Origin: Bacteroidia bacterium
GTDB taxonomy: Bacteria > Bacteroidota > Bacteroidia > Chitinophagales > Chitinophagaceae
DNA length: 64,000 nucleotides
Direction: 5' to 3'
NCBI GenBank assembly: GCA_030427635.1
Contig: JAUIBA010000004.1
Span: 1-64,000, forward strand
Below the pieces are notes generated by a model, which saw only the letters and a list, made by a program, of their open reading frames with translations, had not been told where the DNA came from and made no database searches. Position numbers and translations under genes: made by a program. This document shows, piece by piece, positions 59,061 to 64,000 of the stretch; the first letter of the stretch is position 1, and each line of letters begins with the position of its first letter.

Positions 59061-59621
59061 ATGGAAAGTGAAATAAGTATTGCAACACACACCTTCAGCA
59101 AGCAGGTGATAGAAGAGGCATTCCGCGCCCACTTTGATGGGCTGTATCGCTATGCCTGGACCATCATAAAAGATGAGCCAATGGCAGAAGAGATGGTACA
59201 GAATGTATTCTACAAACTGTGGAAAAACAGGGAAACAACTACCATCAGTCAGTCGGTAGCCTCATATCTGTACCGCAGCGTATACCATGAATGCCTCAAC
59301 TATCTGAAGCACCTGAAGGTAAAAGCAGCCTGGCAGGCACATGCAGCGCGAACAATGGAAAATATGAACAATGCAGCAGACAAGCTGAAACTGAAAGAAC
59401 TGGAGGAGCGGCTGGAAGAAGCACTGCGGGAGCTGCCGGAACAATGCCGTACCATATTCCAGATGAGCCGCTTTGAAGAACTGAAGTATATGGAGATAGC
59501 CGGGAAACTGGGTATTTCTGTAAAAACGGTTGAAAACCAGATGGGAAAAGCATTGAAACTGCTGCGTGGTAAACTTGCCGACTTTCTACCTGTATTCCTC
59601 TTTATATTATCTAACCTGTAA
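59061..59621 (+). CDS. ECF sigma factor, FecI type
   Basis: About 186 residues from ATG 59061; the upstream TTG at 58983 lies in the promoter. Region 2 reads FRAHFDGLYRYAWTIIKDEPMAEEMVQNVFYKLWKN, and region 4 reads LRELPEQCRTIFQMSRFEELKYMEIAGKLGISVKTVENQMGKALKLLRG with its helix-turn-helix. The layout is that of Bacteroidota FecI sigma factors, which are held at the membrane by FecR until a surface protein signals. The FecR gene starts 11 or 32 bases after the stop codon. Confidence 0.92.
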   Translation: MESEISIATHTFSKQVIEEAFRAHFDGLYRYAWTIIKDEPMAEEMVQNVFYKLWKNRETTTISQSVASYLYRSVYHECLNYLKHLKVKAAWQAHAARTMENMNNAADKLKLKELEERLEEALRELPEQCRTIFQMSRFEELKYMEIAGKLGISVKTVENQMGKALKLLRGKLADFLPVFLFILSNL

Positions 59622-59653
59622 AAACAAGCAACGTGAATAATAACAAACAGAAT

Positions 59654-60640
59654 ATGAGTGACGATATGCTTGTGAAGCACATGCTGGGCGAAGCAAGCCC
59701 GGCAGAGCAGCAGGCAGTGGAAGACTGGGTGGCAGCCAGCGGTGACAACAGCCGGTATTATGACCAATTCCGCCTTATATGGGAGCAGAGTAAAAACCTG
59801 GACATTGCCGGCCCTGCCGATACCGATGCCGCATGGGACAGGTTTATGAACAGAGTGGCAAGAGAAGAAGAAGCAGAGGCCTCAGCATCGGCACGCCGTA
59901 CCATTCCATTACGCCCATCCTACCCACTGATGCGGGTGGCTGCAATGCTGGTAGTGCTTATAGGTGCCGGATGGCTCATATATACTGCGGTAAACGGAGA
60001 CAATGACAACATGACCGTAGCATCGGCCGATAAAGTGTTGAAACATACTTTGCCGGATGGCTCCATCGTTACCCTCAACCGCAACTCTACGCTTGCCTAT
60101 CATGGCGATTTCAACAGGCACAGCCGTAATGTAACCCTGAGTGGAGAAGCCTTCTTTGAAGTAGCCCCCGATAAGTCAAAACCATTTGTAATAGATGCCG
60201 GTAATACATCGGTAACAGTAGTGGGTACCACATTCAATGTAAAGAGTCGTAAAGACATTACAGAAGTGGTAGTAGAGAGTGGTATAGTAGAGGTAGCAAA
60301 GAAACAGAAAGCAGTGCGGCTTATGCCCGGGCAGAAAGCCACCGTATCAGCAGCCAGTGATGCACCCGTAGCTGCCGAAAGTACAGATGTACTCTATAAC
60401 TACTACCGTACCAATGAGTTTGTGTGTGACAACCTGCCCATATTCCGGCTGGTATCTATACTCAATGAGGCCTATGGTGTACAGATAGAGATTACAGACC
60501 CTAAGCTGGCCACACTGCCCATAAATACCACCTTCCGCACACAAAACCTGGATGAGATACTGGATATACTGGGTAAGACATTCAAAGACCAGATGAGGAT
60601 AGAGCACAATGGCAAAAAGATAGTATTAAAGTCAAGATAA
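59654..60640 (+). CDS. FecR-type anti-sigma factor
   Basis: About 328 residues from ATG 59654, or 335 if a GTG at 59633 is used. The N-terminal cytoplasmic part (DDMLVKHMLGEASPAEQQAVEDWV) contacts the sigma factor. One membrane helix follows (about 93-112 from the ATG: LMRVAAMLVVLIGAGWLIYTA). The periplasmic FecR domain is recognisable from LPDGSIVTLNRNSTLAYHGDF to MPGQKATV, and the C-terminal domain (FRLVSILNEAYGVQIEI) is the DUF4974/STN-like partner module. It lies between the ECF sigma gene and a gene for an STN-domain protein in one operon. Confidence 0.92.
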   Translation: MSDDMLVKHMLGEASPAEQQAVEDWVAASGDNSRYYDQFRLIWEQSKNLDIAGPADTDAAWDRFMNRVAREEEAEASASARRTIPLRPSYPLMRVAAMLVVLIGAGWLIYTAVNGDNDNMTVASADKVLKHTLPDGSIVTLNRNSTLAYHGDFNRHSRNVTLSGEAFFEVAPDKSKPFVIDAGNTSVTVVGTTFNVKSRKDITEVVVESGIVEVAKKQKAVRLMPGQKATVSAASDAPVAAESTDVLYNYYRTNEFVCDNLPIFRLVSILNEAYGVQIEITDPKLATLPINTTFRTQNLDEILDILGKTFKDQMRIEHNGKKIVLKSR

Positions 60641-60665
60641 AGTACAGGTAATCATACCTGCAACC

Positions 60666-62441
60666 ATGCAATCTGCAACTTACCTTTACCAGATGTTTGT
60701 AAAACACATTCGTTCTATATTCATATACGCCCTGCTGCTTTTAGTAGCAGGGCATACACATGCACAGTCGCTGCTGCAAAAGACAATTACCGTTAAAGTG
60801 CAGAAAACACGACTTGCAGATGCCCTCACCTCCATCGGGAAACAAGGGGGCTTTTACTTCTCATATAACAGCAATATTATCAGGAAAGACAGCCTGGTAT
60901 CATTTACAGCGCACAACCAGACAGTAAAACAACTGCTGGATAATCTGCTGGGAGATAGCTACAAATATTCTGAAACGGAGAAGTATATCATCATCCATAC
61001 CGAGGATCGCGAAAAGTGGTACACAATAAGCGGTTATATCACTGATGGCAATACGGGAATGGGGCTGGAAGATGCGACCATCTTTGAGCGAAATCAGCTG
61101 GCCAGTGCCATCACAGGTAAGAATGGGTACTTTAGCCTGCACCTGAAAGACAGGGGTAGAATAGGTACCGCAGATATTACAGTGAGTAAGGGCTTTTATG
61201 TTGATACCAGCCTGTCAATAATTAAAGGTTTTGACCAGGAGCTGAACCTGAGCATTATACCGCAAACCTATTCACTGCCAGACATGGTAGTAACTCAGTA
61301 CTCACACATGGAGCGCACATGGCTGGGCAGGCTTCTGGTATCATCCCGGCTGCGTACACAGAATATAAACCTTAGTAAGTTCTTTGTAGATAAGCCCTAC
61401 CAGTTCTCACTTATTCCCGGCCTCGGCACACACGGTAAAATGACAGGACAGGTAGATAACAAATTCTCATTCAACCTCCTGGGGGGATATACTGCCGGGG
61501 TTAGTGGTCTTGAAATTGGCGGCCTGTTCAATATCAATAAGCATGATGCACAATATGTACAGATAGGTGGCTTTTTCAATGCGGTTACAGGCCATAGCAA
61601 GGGCGTACAGATAGGTGGCTTCAGTAACTATGTAGGCAAGAGTGTGGAAGGAGCCCAGATAGGAGGCTTCCTTAATAAGGCAGGAAAAGTGGAAGGGACT
61701 CAGGTAGCTGGCTTTTTCAATGCCGCTTTCGATACAGTAGAAGGGGTACAGGTAGCAGGCTTTATTAATATAGCTAAAGCAGCCGACCTCCAGACGGCAG
61801 GATTTATCAACATAGCCGAAGATATAAGCGGCATGCAGCTCGCTGGCTTTATTAACATTGCTGAGCGGGTAGATGGTATGCAGCTCGCCGGATTCATCAA
61901 CATTGCAGAGAAGGTAAAGGGGGTACAGATGGCCGGATTCATCAATATTGCCGATAGCAGCGACTACCCCATTGGCATCATCAATATATCTGGCAGCGGC
62001 GATGCATCATTGGGCATAACGGCCGATGATCTGGGTACTACAATGCTGGCACTGCGCTCCGGTGGCCGCATCATGTATGGCCTTATCGGTATAGGTAGTA
62101 ATCTCATGTCGCCCGATAATAAGACGTTTGCTGCATTGGAAGTGGGGCTGGGAGCACACCTGCCTGTATCAAAACACTTCCGCATCAGTGCAGAAATATC
62201 GTCCATGACCCTGTCAGATTTTACGTATAACCGCTATCACGATAATGGCATACGCATACTGCCGGCAGTACGTATGGGCAGAGTAGAAGTTTTTGCTGGT
62301 GCAGGCATTCATTATGGGTACTATACATACCGCCCGCAGGCATTGATACCGGAAAACAATATTCTCTGGTCAGGAAATTCCTTTGCAGGCACATCAGAAT
62401 ACCGCATAGGTTACCGTGCGGGTGTCCAGTTCCGGCTGTAA
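60666..62441 (+). CDS. STN-domain surface protein with beta-solenoid repeats, in place of a TonB receptor
   Basis: A 591-residue exported protein with no recognised precedent for its full layout. Signal peptide to THAQ (34); STN domain about 38-112 (TITVKVQKTRLADALTSIGKQGGFYFSYNSN); a carboxypeptidase-regulatory-like beta domain about 118-200; then from 282 to 442 eleven tandem units of 14-16 residues with consensus (G)xQ(I/V/L)(G/A)GFxN(I/A)A, similar to the surface repeats known from Leptospira LA_2272 proteins. The last 145 residues alternate like a small outer membrane barrel and end VQFRL. No plug domain or 22-strand barrel is present. It is 25 bases behind the FecR-type gene. An alternative ATG is at 60693. 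Confidence 0.8.
   Translation: MQSATYLYQMFVKHIRSIFIYALLLLVAGHTHAQSLLQKTITVKVQKTRLADALTSIGKQGGFYFSYNSNIIRKDSLVSFTAHNQTVKQLLDNLLGDSYKYSETEKYIIIHTEDREKWYTISGYITDGNTGMGLEDATIFERNQLASAITGKNGYFSLHLKDRGRIGTADITVSKGFYVDTSLSIIKGFDQELNLSIIPQTYSLPDMVVTQYSHMERTWLGRLLVSSRLRTQNINLSKFFVDKPYQFSLIPGLGTHGKMTGQVDNKFSFNLLGGYTAGVSGLEIGGLFNINKHDAQYVQIGGFFNAVTGHSKGVQIGGFSNYVGKSVEGAQIGGFLNKAGKVEGTQVAGFFNAAFDTVEGVQVAGFINIAKAADLQTAGFINIAEDISGMQLAGFINIAERVDGMQLAGFINIAEKVKGVQMAGFINIADSSDYPIGIINISGSGDASLGITADDLGTTMLALRSGGRIMYGLIGIGSNLMSPDNKTFAALEVGLGAHLPVSKHFRISAEISSMTLSDFTYNRYHDNGIRILPAVRMGRVEVFAGAGIHYGYYTYRPQALIPENNILWSGNSFAGTSEYRIGYRAGVQFRL
61500..61985 (+). repeat. In-gene tandem repeats encoding the beta-solenoid
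   Basis: Eleven degenerate 42-48 base units, each coding for a segment like VQIGGFFNA or MQLAGFINIA. Units in the second half (AGF(I)NIA) are closer to each other than those in the first half (GGFxN), suggesting more recent duplication there. Confidence 0.75.
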
Positions 62442-62452
62442 CACTATTCCTT

Positions 62453-63712
62453 CTATTCTACGGGATAACCCTGCACAAAACGGTACAGCAGCAGCATAGC
62501 CATAGCAGCAGCCATTTCCTTATTGCGGGCGCGGTCATAGAAAAAACGGAACTTCTTTGCTACTACCCCGGTAGCCGATGCAGCAGCCATCCACACGGTA
62601 CCTACCGGCAGTGTGTCTGATGCACTGGCTGGCCCCAGCAGGCCGGTAACGGCCAGTGCATAGTCTGCTTTCAGTAAGCGTTGTGCCCCTGCTGCCATCT
62701 CGCGTGCCACGGCTTCACTTACAGTGCCATGCGCATCCAGCGTTTCCCGGCTTACCCCCAGCAGTTCTGACTTTGAGTAATCACTGTAGCATACTACACC
62801 ACCCTGCAGTATGCCCGATGCCCCCGGCACCTGCGTAATGAGGTGTGCTATAAGCCCTCCTGTGCAGCTTTCTGCCATTGCCATAGTAATGCCCCTGGCG
62901 GTAAACAGGTCATAAAGCACCCGCTCCAGCGGCACATCAGTATGCGCTACTACTATTGTTCCCAGGCGCTCAGCCATTGCATTGCGATAAGGCGTTATTT
63001 CCTCCTGCAGCAGGCTCACAGAGTCTCCCCTGCCTGTGAGTCTCAGCTTCACGGTACCGGCTCCTGGCAGATAAGCCAGCCTTATATGGGGCGGCAATGA
63101 GTTTTCAATGTCCGCTATTTTCTCAGCTATAAAACTTTCACCCTCACCGGCAGTCACCAGCGTATTATGTACTATGGCCCCACTCACAAATCTTTCCCTC
63201 AGCCTCGGCAACACCTCATCTTCCATGATACCCACCATTTCATTAGGCACTCCGGGCAGCGATACCACCACCCTGCCCTCCCGCTCAAACCACATACCAG
63301 GAGCAGTACCCCGTGCATTGAACAGTACGGTACAGCTATCCGGCACTTCAGCCTGTTTCAGATTGCGCTCCAGCATAGGCCTGTTTCGTTTAGTAAACAG
63401 GTCTCTCACATGCGCCAGCACCCGCTCATCTACACGCATCGTGCCACCAAAGTATTCCAGCAGCAGGGGTTTCGTAATATCATCAGCGGTTGGTCCCAGC
63501 CCACCTGTTACTATAACTATATGTGCAGTACGCAGCTCTTCATTCAGCGCCCGTGTTATCGCATCTTTATTATCACCCACTGCCACCCGCCTGTGCATAT
63601 CTATACCCAGCGCGTTAAGATGTGTACCTATCCATGCCGAATTGGTATCTATTGTCTGGCCTATGAGCAGCTCATCACCAATAGTAATGACAGATGCGAC
63701 AGTATTTATCAT
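62453..63712 (-). CDS. cinA: CinA-family protein (NMN deamidase-related/competence-damage type)
   Basis: A 419-residue two-domain protein. The N-terminal MoCF-like domain (ITIGDELLIGQTIDTNSAWIGTHLN; VTGGLGPTADDITK) is the ADP-ribose pyrophosphatase/CinA part; the C-terminal CinA domain (MAMAESCTGGLIAHLITQVPGASGILQGGVVCYSDYSK; LAVTGLLGP) hydrolyses nicotinamide mononucleotide in characterised members, returning pyridine nucleotides. The start codon overlaps the stop of the thioesterase gene (ATGA), a translational-coupling overlap. It converges on the STN-domain gene with 11 bases between stops. Confidence 0.93.
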   Translation of the reverse strand: MINTVASVITIGDELLIGQTIDTNSAWIGTHLNALGIDMHRRVAVGDNKDAITRALNEELRTAHIVIVTGGLGPTADDITKPLLLEYFGGTMRVDERVLAHVRDLFTKRNRPMLERNLKQAEVPDSCTVLFNARGTAPGMWFEREGRVVVSLPGVPNEMVGIMEDEVLPRLRERFVSGAIVHNTLVTAGEGESFIAEKIADIENSLPPHIRLAYLPGAGTVKLRLTGRGDSVSLLQEEITPYRNAMAERLGTIVVAHTDVPLERVLYDLFTARGITMAMAESCTGGLIAHLITQVPGASGILQGGVVCYSDYSKSELLGVSRETLDAHGTVSEAVAREMAAGAQRLLKADYALAVTGLLGPASASDTLPVGTVWMAAASATGVVAKKFRFFYDRARNKEMAAAMAMLLLYRFVQGYPVE

Positions 63713-64000
63713 GATTCTGTATTGAAATATGGTAATAAACGGTCTCTTAACACATCAGGAATCCGTACAGTTTTCTTCTCGGCGGCACCGTAAAACACCA
63801 GTGTAGTCACACCTTTGTTCAGCAGTACCCCCGCCTCATTATATAACGCTGAGTGAAACTGTATCTTACTACCGGTCGGCAACTCCTCCAGCGTAGTCTT
63901 TACCGTAATCAGATCGTCATATAATGCCGGACGAAAATACCGGCTCTGCAGCTCGGCTACAGGCATCATTACACCCATCTCCTCCAGCTCACGGTAAGTA
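63709..64000 (-). CDS. YbgC-type acyl-CoA thioesterase (5' end beyond the window)
   Basis: The C-terminal 96 or so residues of a hot-dog-fold thioesterase. The frame stays open through an internal ATG to the window edge (TYRELEEMGVMMPV before the conserved YFRPALYDDLITVKT block), so the true start lies past 64000. YFxPAxYDD and the end of the fold (LNKGVTTLVFYGAAEKKTVRIPDVL) match 4-hydroxybenzoyl-CoA thioesterase/YbgC. Its TGA shares bases with the cinA ATG. Confidence 0.85.
   Translation of the reverse strand, partial: TYRELEEMGVMMPVAELQSRYFRPALYDDLITVKTTLEELPTGSKIQFHSALYNEAGVLLNKGVTTLVFYGAAEKKTVRIPDVLRDRLLPYFNTES

Overview
The window looks like a chromosomal stretch of a Bacteroidota bacterium, probably of the Chitinophagia/Chitinophagaceae type (an inference from gene content; no 16S gene is present). 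The sequence supports this with Bacteroidota-style -7 elements (TAnnTTTG) ahead of many genes, almost no Shine-Dalgarno sequences, an ECF sigma/FecR pair, lipoproteins with Bacteroidota families (DUF4856, imelysin), MqnA-type menaquinone synthesis and a MerC/Fur pair.

Layout. 1-264: two tandem promoter-like units pointing left out of the window. 343-2201: bestrophin channel and 3-hydroxybutyryl-CoA dehydrogenase. 2353-9751: a probable metal (iron) uptake locus: two DUF4856 lipoproteins, an imelysin-like lipoprotein, an HTTM (gamma-carboxylase-like) membrane protein and a TonB-dependent receptor, followed by a lone MacA-type adaptor. 11247-14926 (minus): dapD, a small lipoprotein and a CPA2 antiporter. 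15372-18627: outer membrane barrel protein, ornithine aminotransferase, F420-type oxidoreductase. 18796-23644: a TetR-controlled TolC/EmrA/EmrB efflux operon with paired operators. 23717-34986: mixed housekeeping and secreted genes (DUF695/RraB, LptG, lysA, SRPBCC, PaiA-like acetyltransferase, YceI, acyltransferase, PAS kinase plus response regulator, S1/P1 nuclease). 35047-42619: saccharopine dehydrogenase-like, MerC/Fur divergent pair, E2 of the pyruvate dehydrogenase complex, TatA, lytic transglycosylase, QueA. 42798-46163: PBP2 and RodA, the elongasome pair. 46211-52597: metallo-hydrolase, MqnA, AhpD-like, RsgA and a large M1 peptidase that appears to end in an Omp85-like barrel.

52702-55970 is an accessory scar behind a tRNA-Gln gene: four copies of an ~80-135 bp palindromic repeat, further short hairpins, a gene cut off by the first repeat, a polymorphic-toxin tail with a probable immunity gene, the left end of an IS4-type transposase, and a secreted lipoprotein. 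55970-58760 holds a terminase-like HTH protein, DUF983, a SpoIIAA-like protein and a stress protein.

59061-62441 is the most interesting operon: ECF sigma factor, FecR anti-sigma factor, and a protein that carries the STN signalling domain but, instead of a TonB receptor barrel, has about eleven 15-16-residue beta-solenoid repeats and a small terminal barrel-like region. The window closes with cinA and a YbgC-type thioesterase cut by the edge.

A recurring pattern is that at least eight genes have the -7 element ending only 4-5 bases before the start codon, so that transcription would begin at or next to the start codon (leaderless mRNA).
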